Source: Vibrio sp. UBA2441 (lineage in GTDB: Bacteria; Pseudomonadota; Gammaproteobacteria; Enterobacterales; Vibrionaceae). From it: DNA of 45,618 nt. Position numbers and translations under genes: made by a program. Shown here piece after piece: positions 38,279 through 45,618 of this stretch. The notes under the pieces were generated by a model that had not been told where the DNA came from, ran no database searches, and saw nothing but the letters and a program-made list of their open reading frames with translations. Each line of letters starts with the position of its first letter. Position 1 is the first letter of the stretch. The DNA lies in contig DDQN01000049.1 in the NCBI GenBank assembly GCA_002342685.1, positions 1-45,618 of the forward strand, written 5' to 3'.

Positions 38279-39211
38279 TCAATTTGATGCTATTGCATCT
38301 GACATGATTTCGAACGCCTGATCAATGTTCTCGCTATCTAACCAAGTTAAATTATCCCAACTGCGTAACCAGGTAATTTGTCGCTTGGCCAATTGACGGG
38401 TTGCACAAACTCCACGAAATTTCGCTTCATCTAAACTGCAATTCCCATCTAAATAATCCCACATCTGTCTATAACCAACACACCGGATAGAAGGTAAATC
38501 AGGATGAAGCTCTTTACGAGAATAGAGTGCTTTCATCTCTTCTTCAAACCCAGCGTCCATCATATTATTAAATCTTAATTCGATTCGACGATGTAGTTCC
38601 GCCCTTTCCTTAGGCGTTATTGCAAATTGTTTAACTCGAAAAGGAATCGCTTCCCCTTTAGTTTGAGTTAACTCAGTCAATGTTTTACCTGAAATTCGAT
38701 GAACTTCCAATGCCCTTGTAAGCCTTTGAGGATCATTAGGGTGGATCCTCTGTGCTGATACGGGATCAAGATCTCTTAATTGAGCATGCATAGCATCCCA
38801 ACCCAACCGCTCTGCTTCAGATTCAATGTCTTGTCGAACCTGTGGATCTGCCGCAGGAAGTGGCGACAATCCTTCTAATAGAGCCTTGTAATAAAGCATA
38901 GTTCCCCCAACAAGCAAGGGAATTTTACCTTCAGCCACAATAGCATTCATTTCATTAAGAGCATCCCTTCTGAAATCGGCAGCAGAATAAGCGTCAACAG
39001 GGTCTAAGATATCTATCAAACGATGAGGTGCTAATTTTAATTCCTCAGCATTCGGTTTTGCCGTTCCAATATCCATCCCTTTATAAATCAGAGCGGAATC
39101 AACACTGATTATTTCCACAGGGTATTTTTGTTTAAGTTTTATGGCTAAATCTGTTTTACCTGAGGCTGTTGGCCCCATCAGAAATAGGGCTAATGGAAGT
39201 TCTTTATTCAT
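38279..39211 (-). CDS. miaA: tRNA dimethylallyltransferase MiaA
   Basis: MiaA adds a dimethylallyl group to A37 of tRNAs reading UNN codons. The 310-aa protein has the P loop FLMGPTASGKTDLAI near residue 12, the substrate motif SVDSALIYKGMDIGTAKP, PLLVGGTMLYYKALL and the C-terminal RQLAKRQITWLRSW. It lies 8 bp downstream of mutL in the conserved amiB-mutL-miaA-hfq cluster. Confidence 0.97.
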   Translation of the reverse strand: MNKELPLALFLMGPTASGKTDLAIKLKQKYPVEIISVDSALIYKGMDIGTAKPNAEELKLAPHRLIDILDPVDAYSAADFRRDALNEMNAIVAEGKIPLLVGGTMLYYKALLEGLSPLPAADPQVRQDIESEAERLGWDAMHAQLRDLDPVSAQRIHPNDPQRLTRALEVHRISGKTLTELTQTKGEAIPFRVKQFAITPKERAELHRRIELRFNNMMDAGFEEEMKALYSRKELHPDLPSIRCVGYRQMWDYLDGNCSLDEAKFRGVCATRQLAKRQITWLRSWDNLTWLDSENIDQAFEIMSDAIASN

Positions 39212-39219
39212 GGTTTAGC

Positions 39220-41184
39220 TTAGCCATTATTTAGCATGGCAATGGTTGATTCAAAATTAACAGCTTGTACAAACTGTGTATCCGTTAAAGGTAAAGCACC
39301 TTGCCACAACTGTTCTAATTCAGTAATAATCTGAATACCTTCAGATAAAGTGTAGTCACTTTTTACCTTAGTCACTTGAGTTGCTATCCAGCTAGCTACA
39401 ACGGCTTCATTCAGGTCTTTACCCTGCAAAGAGAGATAAGATAACAGATCTGGAATTAACTGCTGCAAATTTTGCTGACGTAAAGGCTGCGGAACTCCCA
39501 TCACCATTATACTATCTGTGCCTTTATCTTTAATCTGAATAGCAAATTGATCCAATAGCATCTGATATTGATGAACTTTTTGTTGTTCATCCTTACCAAT
39601 CTTGATTGACAAAGGAACCAACAACGGCTGCGGGGTTAACGAAAATTTGTTTGTCTGAAGCTGCCCTAACACGCGATACCACTCTGATTTCTCCATGGAA
39701 ATAAGAACGGCACCACAATCGGAGTTCATAAGTAGGTACTTACTATCCACTATTGATACAGCTTTTCCTATCTGATTAATAATTACCTGATTCTTATCGT
39801 TAGGCTTGGAAGTTAACTCTCTCTCTTGCCCGCTAGGCATACTAGGTGTGGTTAATAGCGCCTTATATGCTTTAAGCTCTTGATTGGAAGGTGCATCATC
39901 TGGCTTATAGTTTCCCTTTGAAGGGCCCCTTTTTGAAAAGGCTGACTTATCACTGGTTAATGGCTGTGTTTTATCCGTTCCGCTTTCTGGGTAGGGCATT
40001 ACCGGTCTAGACTCGAGCGGCTTAGACACATAATCGCTCCGCCCGGGATAAGCAGGGATATTATTGATGCTGTCTAACTCTCGTCCCGGAGCAGGTTCAG
40101 CAACTTGGCATTCCCTATCAAAACCCGTTTGTGCCTCAATATCAGACTTATGCGCTGAATGAGCAACCTTAGGTGCATCGATATACTGGCTCTGTACTAG
40201 AGCATCAGCCAATGCCTGATAGATAAAATCATGTACCAAACGCGCTTGATGGAATCGAACTTCATGCTTTGCTGGGTGCACATTAACATCAACTTGATGA
40301 GGATCCAGTTCAATAAAAAGAACATAAGCCGCAAATTGATCTGATCTTAAGCTGCTTTCATAACTTTGACGGATAGCATGATTGATTAATTTATCTCTCA
40401 TCATACGTCCATTAACGTAGCAATACTGGAGATCACTCTGCTGACGAGCACCATCCGGGGATGTTATCCAACCATGAAGCTTTAAGCCATTGTGCTCTAG
40501 TTGAATCTTCAACATGCTTTTCACAAAGCCACTACCACAAACCGCCGCTAATCTTTTTTCAACCTGTAATTCATTTTTTGCGGCTCGGTACTGACGAATT
40601 GATTTTCCGTTATGACGAAGATTGATAGTCACATCAATTCGACTCAGCGCAATACGCTTTAGTAACTCATCAATATGAGTAAATTCAGTTTTTTCAGTTC
40701 GGAGAAACTTACGTCGTGCAGGGGTATTAAAAAAGAGATCCAACACTTCAACGGTCGTACCAATGGGATGTGCCGTAGGCTGTAGCTTAACCTCCATATC
40801 CCGACCTTCACTATATGCAGACCATGCTTGTTCTTGAGTTGCCGTTCGAGAAGTTAGTGTTAACCTCGATACTGAGCTTATACTTGCAAGCGCCTCACCA
40901 CGAAACCCGAGGCTCATAATGGCCTCTAAATCATCTAAGGTATGTATTTTAGAGGTTGCATGACGGCTGAGCGCAAGACCAAGCTCCTGCTTAACAATTC
41001 CCTTTCCATTGTCACGTACACGAATAAGTTTACTGCCACCTTTATCGATATCAATATCAATACGAGATGCGCCAGAGTCCAAGCTATTTTCGACCAATTC
41101 TTTAACAACCGAAGCTGGTCTCTCAACCACCTCACCCGCCGCTATCTGGTTAGCCAGTCTGGCTGGTAAAATTTTTATTGTCAT
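39220..41184 (-). CDS. mutL: DNA mismatch repair protein MutL
   Basis: MutL couples MutS recognition of mismatches to MutH and UvrD. The 654-aa protein has the GHKL ATPase domain (IAAGEVVERPASVVKELVEN, RVRDNGKGI, HATSKIHTLDDL, LGFRGEALASISSVSRL), a poorly conserved Ser/Pro-rich linker (about 340-450) and a C-terminal dimerisation domain. The endonuclease motif DQHAxxExxxxE is absent, as in organisms with MutH. Its start overlaps amiB by 4 bp. Confidence 0.97.
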   Translation of the reverse strand: MTIKILPARLANQIAAGEVVERPASVVKELVENSLDSGASRIDIDIDKGGSKLIRVRDNGKGIVKQELGLALSRHATSKIHTLDDLEAIMSLGFRGEALASISSVSRLTLTSRTATQEQAWSAYSEGRDMEVKLQPTAHPIGTTVEVLDLFFNTPARRKFLRTEKTEFTHIDELLKRIALSRIDVTINLRHNGKSIRQYRAAKNELQVEKRLAAVCGSGFVKSMLKIQLEHNGLKLHGWITSPDGARQQSDLQYCYVNGRMMRDKLINHAIRQSYESSLRSDQFAAYVLFIELDPHQVDVNVHPAKHEVRFHQARLVHDFIYQALADALVQSQYIDAPKVAHSAHKSDIEAQTGFDRECQVAEPAPGRELDSINNIPAYPGRSDYVSKPLESRPVMPYPESGTDKTQPLTSDKSAFSKRGPSKGNYKPDDAPSNQELKAYKALLTTPSMPSGQERELTSKPNDKNQVIINQIGKAVSIVDSKYLLMNSDCGAVLISMEKSEWYRVLGQLQTNKFSLTPQPLLVPLSIKIGKDEQQKVHQYQMLLDQFAIQIKDKGTDSIMVMGVPQPLRQQNLQQLIPDLLSYLSLQGKDLNEAVVASWIATQVTKVKSDYTLSEGIQIITELEQLWQGALPLTDTQFVQAVNFESTIAMLNNG

Positions 41185-42902
41185 TTGTTTGGTATTACCA
41201 AAATCTGTCCGACAGCTAACTTATCAGAACGAAGCTTATTTGCTTTACGAATACTGTCTATGGTCACTCCATAATTACCGCCAATTTTACTCAAGAACTC
41301 ACCTCGTTTTACTTTATGCTTACGTATGGGAACATCTTGAAGTTTAACCGTAATTTTAAGCTTTTGGCCGACCCACAAGGTTTCCCTCTTAAGCTTATTT
41401 TGAGCCTTAATGCTTGCTACCGTTACCTTGTATTTAGTCGCAATTTTCCCTAAGTATTCTCCGGATTTAACCACGTGAGAGATCACTTTTGTCTCTACTG
41501 AAGACTTAGGCTTTCTAATAACAATTGGTGATGCATTTGCGGGAATAATGAGAATTTGTCCGATAGCCAAGCCACTACTTTTCAAACCATTCTCTGTCAT
41601 CAGTACCTGACTAGTCACACCATATTTCTTTGCAATAACGGATAGTGACTCTCCCTTAGCGACTTTATGTTTCTTCGCACTTCTACGTTGAGCAAATAAA
41701 GTGCCTTCAGGTGGGTTCACCTCAAAATACTGAACTATAGCCTTACTTAATGCCCTTGCCAGTTTATCCTGATGACTTCTCTGAAATAATAGCTTTTCTT
41801 CGGCTGGGTTTGAAATGAACCCAGTCTCTACTAATACTGATGGAATATCCGGTGACTTCAATACAGCTAGACTTGCATGTACGGGATTTTTTTTATGCAA
41901 TCGCGTCACTTTACCCATCTCTTTCAAGATGGATGTCGCTACTTTATACCCTTCTTTTTGAGAGTGACTAAACTGTAAATCCAATAGAGTCTGGCTGACA
42001 TTTTTATCTGAATTATTTTTTGACAATACTTCACCAGCGCCTCCTAGTAACTCAGATTGTTCTTCATGCTTTTCTACCCAGCGTGCTATCTCTGAATTTG
42101 CTCTGCGGGTATTCAACACAAAAACAGAGCCACCTCTTGGTTGAGGGCTCCTAAAACTATCTGCATGTACAGATACCAACAAATGAGCTTTGTTCCGACG
42201 AGCAATAGAAGAGCGTTTATTCAAATTAACGAAGTAATCTCCTCTGCGAGTCATTACGGCTTTGATACCATTCACGCTATTTAATTGCTGCGCTATTTTT
42301 TGAGAAATATTTAGAGTAGCGTGTTTTTCATATTTGCGCGTTGGACCTACTGAGCCAGGATCTTCCCCGCCATGTCCTGCATCAATAGCAATAACAATAT
42401 CTGCCGAACCCGATAGTTGAGAAGCGTCTTTGCCTTTTATCTGTTGCTTTGTCTCTTGTTTTGGTGTGGTAACAGCTTTTGTAGAAGATTTTGCATGAGG
42501 CAGGTCGATAACCAATCTGTGCCCATACTGCCCACCCGGCGTAGGTTTCAACTTGAAAAGTTCCGGTGTGACTTTACGGCTCATTTCTAAAACAAGCCGA
42601 TATGTTTCTTTATTTGGAGGTGTGCTTTTACGAACTTTGGTCAGAACTTTACTGTTTTTAACTATTATCGGAAGCTTAGTATGAATAACGGTATTTTTTA
42701 GATCCACAACTAAACGGTTCGGGCTAGATAAAGTAAAATAACTGTAATCAACCTCTGACTTAAGATCGATAACCACTCTGGTCTCATCGGGAGACGGCCA
42801 GACTCTTAAGCTCTCTAAAGAGTTAGCAAAAACATTCGATGTTAATGTTAATAATAAAATAAATGAGAGCAGGTAAATTACTCTAAATTGCTTATTTATC
42901 AA
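41181..42902 (-). CDS. amiB: N-acetylmuramoyl-L-alanine amidase AmiB with three LysM domains
   Basis: AmiB is a periplasmic zinc amidase that splits septal peptidoglycan at division. The 573-aa protein has a signal peptide (VIYLLSFILLLTLTSNVFA), an AMIN domain at about 30-135, an Amidase_3 domain at about 170-390 (IAIDAGHGGEDPGSVGP; VSVHADSF; VLVETGFISN) and three LysM repeats (from about 405, 470 and 530; each ending like LAVGQILVIP). E. coli AmiB lacks LysM; vibrios carry them. It overlaps tsaE and mutL by 4 bp each. Confidence 0.96.
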   Translation of the reverse strand: MINKQFRVIYLLSFILLLTLTSNVFANSLESLRVWPSPDETRVVIDLKSEVDYSYFTLSSPNRLVVDLKNTVIHTKLPIIVKNSKVLTKVRKSTPPNKETYRLVLEMSRKVTPELFKLKPTPGGQYGHRLVIDLPHAKSSTKAVTTPKQETKQQIKGKDASQLSGSADIVIAIDAGHGGEDPGSVGPTRKYEKHATLNISQKIAQQLNSVNGIKAVMTRRGDYFVNLNKRSSIARRNKAHLLVSVHADSFRSPQPRGGSVFVLNTRRANSEIARWVEKHEEQSELLGGAGEVLSKNNSDKNVSQTLLDLQFSHSQKEGYKVATSILKEMGKVTRLHKKNPVHASLAVLKSPDIPSVLVETGFISNPAEEKLLFQRSHQDKLARALSKAIVQYFEVNPPEGTLFAQRRSAKKHKVAKGESLSVIAKKYGVTSQVLMTENGLKSSGLAIGQILIIPANASPIVIRKPKSSVETKVISHVVKSGEYLGKIATKYKVTVASIKAQNKLKRETLWVGQKLKITVKLQDVPIRKHKVKRGEFLSKIGGNYGVTIDSIRKANKLRSDKLAVGQILVIPNK

Positions 42903-43363
42903 GACAACTCCATTCGACTAAGCAAACTACATCCATAATCATTGTTTGCATTCAGTTGAACTGTTCTTTGTTCTCCCTGATAACGCAATTCAATATCCAA
43001 ATCTGCTTCAGGCAAAAGCCCTTGCCCTTTCTCCGGCCATTCCACCAGGCAAATAGCGTCTGGAGTAAAATAATCACGGATCCCCATAAACTCTAATTCT
43101 TCAGGATCAGCAAGGCGATACAAATCAAAGTGATAAACTTGCCAATCAGACAACTGATACGGTTCGACCAAAGTATATGTAGGACTTTTTACATTACCAT
43201 TATGCCCTAAAGCTCGTATAAACCCTCGGCTAAAGGTTGTTTTTCCGGCACCAAGATCACCATGTAAATAGATAGTCGTTTGTTGAGAACAGAGCTTCGC
43301 CAGTATAGTTCCTAGCATAATAGTCGCATGTTCATCTTTAAGCGTTAATGTCTTAATCTTCAT
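42899..43363 (-). CDS. tsaE: tRNA t6A biosynthesis ATPase TsaE
   Basis: TsaE is the ATPase of the TsaBDE complex that makes N6-threonylcarbamoyladenosine at A37 of ANN-reading tRNAs. The 154-aa protein has the P loop LHGDLGAGKTTFSRGF near residue 34, SPTYTLVEPYQL and the DLYRLADPEELEFMG segment typical of the family. It heads the tsaE-amiB-mutL run. In E. coli nnr lies just upstream; here a 258-bp intergenic region divergent to queG is found instead. Confidence 0.96.
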   Translation of the reverse strand: MKIKTLTLKDEHATIMLGTILAKLCSQQTTIYLHGDLGAGKTTFSRGFIRALGHNGNVKSPTYTLVEPYQLSDWQVYHFDLYRLADPEELEFMGIRDYFTPDAICLVEWPEKGQGLLPEADLDIELRYQGEQRTVQLNANNDYGCSLLSRMELS

Positions 43364-43621
43364 ATTTATCTAATAATCTTCTGTACTTGGCCGAAAAAAT
43401 ACGACAAACACCTCATTATTATATTTCCTTGTTAAAGGACTCATCTCATAGAGGTCGTTTGAGTATATAAAACTCATTAAAGGTGGAATAGTAAACATTA
43501 TCCATTTTGAGAGACAATACCCTATCGAATAAGTTTCAATAATACCAGTGATTCACACTAGTCGCTCCAAATGAGTAAATCAGGTAAAATCAGTCGCTGA
43601 ATTCAACCATATCAAGACATC

Positions 43622-44734
43622 ATGGACTACCACAAACTAGCCAACAATATTAAATCATGGGGACAAGAGCTTGGGTTCCAACAAGTTGGGATCTCCGATG
43701 TAGATTTATCCAAATATGAGCAAGCCATGATTGATTGGCTAGACGCTGGTTATCATGGCGATATGGATTGGATGGCTCGACACGGAACTATGCGCTCTCG
43801 GCCAAATGAACTATTACCCGGTACTGTCCGTGTTATAAGTGTAAGAATCGATTATTTGCCTCCAGAAGCTCAATTTGCTTCCAATTTAGACAATGCTAAC
43901 CAAGCCTATATCAGTCGCTATGCTCTGGGCCGTGACTATCACAAGTTATTGAGAAATCAGTTAAAAAAACTTGGACAAAAAATTGAGCTAGAAGTAGGAA
44001 AGCTAGGATACCGCCCATTTGTTGACTCTGCCCCAATATTGGAGAGGCCCCTAGCTCAAGAGGCAGGCCTTGGCTGGATAGGAAAACACTCACTGATAAT
44101 CAATAAGGATGCAGGCTCTTGGTTCTTTTTGGGAGAGCTACTTGTAGATATTCCTCTTCCTATCGATGAACCAGCACAAAATCAATGTGGTAAATGTACT
44201 GCATGTATAACCTCTTGCCCCACCAATGCAATCCTAGAAGAAGGAGTTGTTGATGCTCGGAAATGTATTTCTTATTTAACTATTGAATTTGATGGTGTCA
44301 TTCCTGAAAAATATCGAAAAGCGATGGGAAATAGAATTTATGGATGTGATGATTGCCAATTAGTTTGCCCTTGGAATCGGTACTCTGAATTAACAAATCA
44401 GCAGGACTTCCATAGAAAACAAGAGTTTGATTCTCCAGAACTCCTACAGCTATTCTCGTGGACAGAAAAAGAGTTCTTGAAAAAATTAGAGGGCTCCCCA
44501 ATTAGACGTATTGGTTATTTCCAGTGGTTAAGAAATATTTCAATCGCTTTAGGTAATGCACCGTTCTCTCAACTCATCTTATCTGCATTAGAGAATAAAG
44601 TAGGGCTCAATAGCATGTTAGATGAACATCTCCACTGGGCTATCGCACAGCAACATAATCAATTGCCACTTAAGAACACCAAAACCCAGCGTTTAATTAG
44701 AATCGTCCAGAAAGGCTTACCTAGAGACGCGTAA
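43622..44734 (+). CDS. queG: Epoxyqueuosine reductase QueG
   Basis: QueG reduces epoxyqueuosine to queuosine in tRNA with a cobalamin and two 4Fe-4S clusters. The 370-aa protein has the N-terminal cobalamin domain (ARHGTMRSRPNELLPGTVRV, ISRYALGRDYHKLLR), the cluster ligands CGKCTACITSCPTNAI and YGCDDCQLVCPWN, and a C-terminal HEAT-like helical region. It is divergent from tsaE. Confidence 0.96.
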   Translation: MDYHKLANNIKSWGQELGFQQVGISDVDLSKYEQAMIDWLDAGYHGDMDWMARHGTMRSRPNELLPGTVRVISVRIDYLPPEAQFASNLDNANQAYISRYALGRDYHKLLRNQLKKLGQKIELEVGKLGYRPFVDSAPILERPLAQEAGLGWIGKHSLIINKDAGSWFFLGELLVDIPLPIDEPAQNQCGKCTACITSCPTNAILEEGVVDARKCISYLTIEFDGVIPEKYRKAMGNRIYGCDDCQLVCPWNRYSELTNQQDFHRKQEFDSPELLQLFSWTEKEFLKKLEGSPIRRIGYFQWLRNISIALGNAPFSQLILSALENKVGLNSMLDEHLHWAIAQQHNQLPLKNTKTQRLIRIVQKGLPRDA

Positions 44735-44877
44735 TTACCTCTTCATCAGTGATAATTAGCTTTCACAGATTTTGAATATTATTTTTGATGTCGTACGCAA
44801 AAATGAAATGTGGAAAAAAAACGTATCTCAATGGAAAATGAATTGCTAAAAAAAAGTTAAACACACATGCAATAAAT

Positions 44878-44916
44878 GATAAGGATCAAAAAACAATAAC
44901 TTAATGATCCTTTATC
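44878..44916 (+). terminator. Possible terminator of queG
   Basis: GATAAGGATC (44878-44887) pairs with GATCCTTTATC (44906-44916) with one bulged T and an 18-base loop, followed by TTTATG. The long loop and weak T tract make it a modest candidate, 143 bp past queG. Confidence 0.4.
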
Positions 44917-45064
44917 TTTATGTGACAAAAGACGAGAAATCCATAAAACAACCTAAAAAACAGCAGGTTAGCGACCAGCAAGCTAAGGTTGGCCCTCTAA
45001 TCTACTTAAAAAGATCTTAGACATATCAAAGAAAAAATCGCTACTTTATTTTTTATGCACTAGG

Positions 45065-45092
45065 TTATCCACAAGAAAATAAATGTGGATAA
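45065..45092. other. Two perfect DnaA boxes in inverted orientation
   Basis: TTATCCACA (45065-45073) and TGTGGATAA (45084-45092) are two exact consensus DnaA boxes facing each other over a 10-bp A/T-rich spacer. Together they also form a 9-bp hairpin. No other oriC-like element (GATC array, DUE, gidA/mioC neighbours) is present. Confidence 0.6.
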
Positions 45093-45286
45093 GTCTGTTG
45101 GTTAAAATTTTAAAAGTATGCAGAACAACCACTCTATCTACGTTTGAGCGGTGGAAAAACTCGCATTATATTAGCTAAGTTATTTTGAAATTTAGGAGTA
45201 ATGCTTCACAGCATTAAAAGAGCGGTATTACATAAGACTGAATGTGGTTACGAAGCCTCAACCGGGCGACGCTTCCATCTATGACT

Positions 45287-45313
45287 TGTAAGATTTGATA
45301 CATCAACCTTACA
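45287..45313 (-). other. Hairpin just downstream of the initiator tRNA
   Basis: TGTAAG (45287-45292) and CTTACA (45308-45313) flank an inner TTGAT/ATCAA repeat, giving an interrupted stem. It begins 14 bp past the tRNA CCA end on the minus strand. There is no T tract, so it may guide 3'-end processing rather than terminate. Confidence 0.45.
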
Positions 45314-45326
45314 AACATCAAGAAAT

Positions 45327-45403
<77 letters not shown>

Positions 45404-45602
45404 TCCGTATTGTCTCATCATTTAAAGCATAATGAAGGCTTATTCTCCACCACAAAAGGCGGTTCGACACACAAAGACAAAAAATCTCTTTTTCTCAGTA
45501 TAGAGTAAGGAGATAGGTACGAATGTAACCTGAAACGGTTTCGTTATACCTGCTGAGTTAGTGCCGCATGATAAATCAACTTACCGTTAATTCATCTGAA
45601 TT
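45404..45602 (-). other. Spacer between two initiator tRNA genes
   Basis: The 199-bp spacer has no gene. It is too long for a simple processing spacer and may include a promoter for the complete tRNA, though no clear -35/-10 pair stands out (a TTAAAT and TATGCT lie near 45420-45435 on the minus strand). Confidence 0.4.
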
Positions 45603-45618
45603 TGGTTGCGGGGGCCGG
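45603..45618 (-). tRNA. Second initiator tRNA-fMet, 3' edge only
   Basis: The last 16 bases, read on the minus strand, are CCGGCCCCCGCAACCA, identical to the 3' end of the complete tRNA-fMet at 45327-45403. The rest lies beyond the window, so a tandem array of initiator tRNAs begins here. Confidence 0.85.

Larger units (their letters stand above)
44735..45326. other. 592-bp AT-rich region without a gene
   Basis: No convincing gene is seen on either strand. It contains a possible queG terminator (44878-44916), two inverted DnaA boxes (45065-45092), an unexplained hairpin TAATGCT/AGCATTA (45199-45216), and a hairpin just past the tRNA. The rest is A/T-rich and non-coding. Confidence 0.7.

Noticed and set aside
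45065..45092. Chromosomal replication origin
   Set aside because: Only two DnaA boxes occur, without a GATC array, DUE or the usual mnmG/mioC/dnaA neighbours. The surrounding genes lie well away from oriC in vibrios.
45199..45216. Terminator of the tRNA operon
   Set aside because: The 7-bp stem TAATGCT/AGCATTA has no T tract on the minus strand; it could be chance.

Overview
The window looks like chromosome 1 of a marine Vibrio (Vibrionaceae). The gene neighbourhoods cysJIH, pspG-dusA-zur, pgi, dnaB-alr, rpsF-rpsR-rplI, rnr-rlmB, motX, purA, hflCKX-hfq-miaA-mutL-amiB-tsaE and queG are typical of that group. MotX, a sodium-driven polar flagellar motor protein, supports this; I cannot name the species.

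Layout. Positions 1-417 hold the leader of an rRNA operon that runs leftward out of the window (promoters P1 and P2, boxA) and the terminator of the cys operon. Positions 418-4737 are cysJIH (sulfite reductase and PAPS reductase). Next come a small conserved gene, pspG with a sigma-54 promoter, and dusA. From about 6.6 to 20.54 kb a 13.9-kb prophage sits in the 5' end of dusA. Core genes fill 20.86-44.73 kb. The right end holds a 592-bp gap without genes, one complete initiator tRNA-Met and the 3' edge of a second copy.

The prophage is the main interest. It is not a tailed phage. It combines a tyrosine integrase, an S24 (CI/LexA-like) repressor, a PrtN-like activator, a 617-aa HUH rolling-circle initiator, a small HerA/FtsK-type packaging ATPase, a 296-aa protein that I read as a double-jelly-roll capsid protein of the PM2 P2 type, and about eight small proteins with one membrane segment each. 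It ends with a fibre-like protein, a fibre-assembly-like protein, a membrane-anchored endolysin and a holin. This is the gene set of a temperate corticovirus (PM2)-like, membrane-containing tailless phage. The capsid operon is set off from the replication/packaging operon by a strong terminator. Two AT-rich genes of unknown function, one encoding a four-helix membrane protein, lie between the integrase and the lysis genes and look like cargo.

Integration left an imperfect att repeat (core ATCGAGCAT) at both ends. The phage now supplies the dusA start codon, first codons and upstream region, which contains a near-consensus LexA box shared with the divergent integrase gene. The displaced native dusA start survives at the far end as an 18-codon remnant. 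Paired AGTACGYAT repeats just inside both ends look like integrase arm sites.

Most core genes are on the minus strand in tight operons; several operons end in clear bidirectional terminators. Local oddities are a 12-copy heptamer repeat between the rpsF and rlmB transcription units, no room for priB between rpsF and rpsR, a yjeT-like gene inverted relative to E. coli, and perfect DnaA boxes far from any origin genes.
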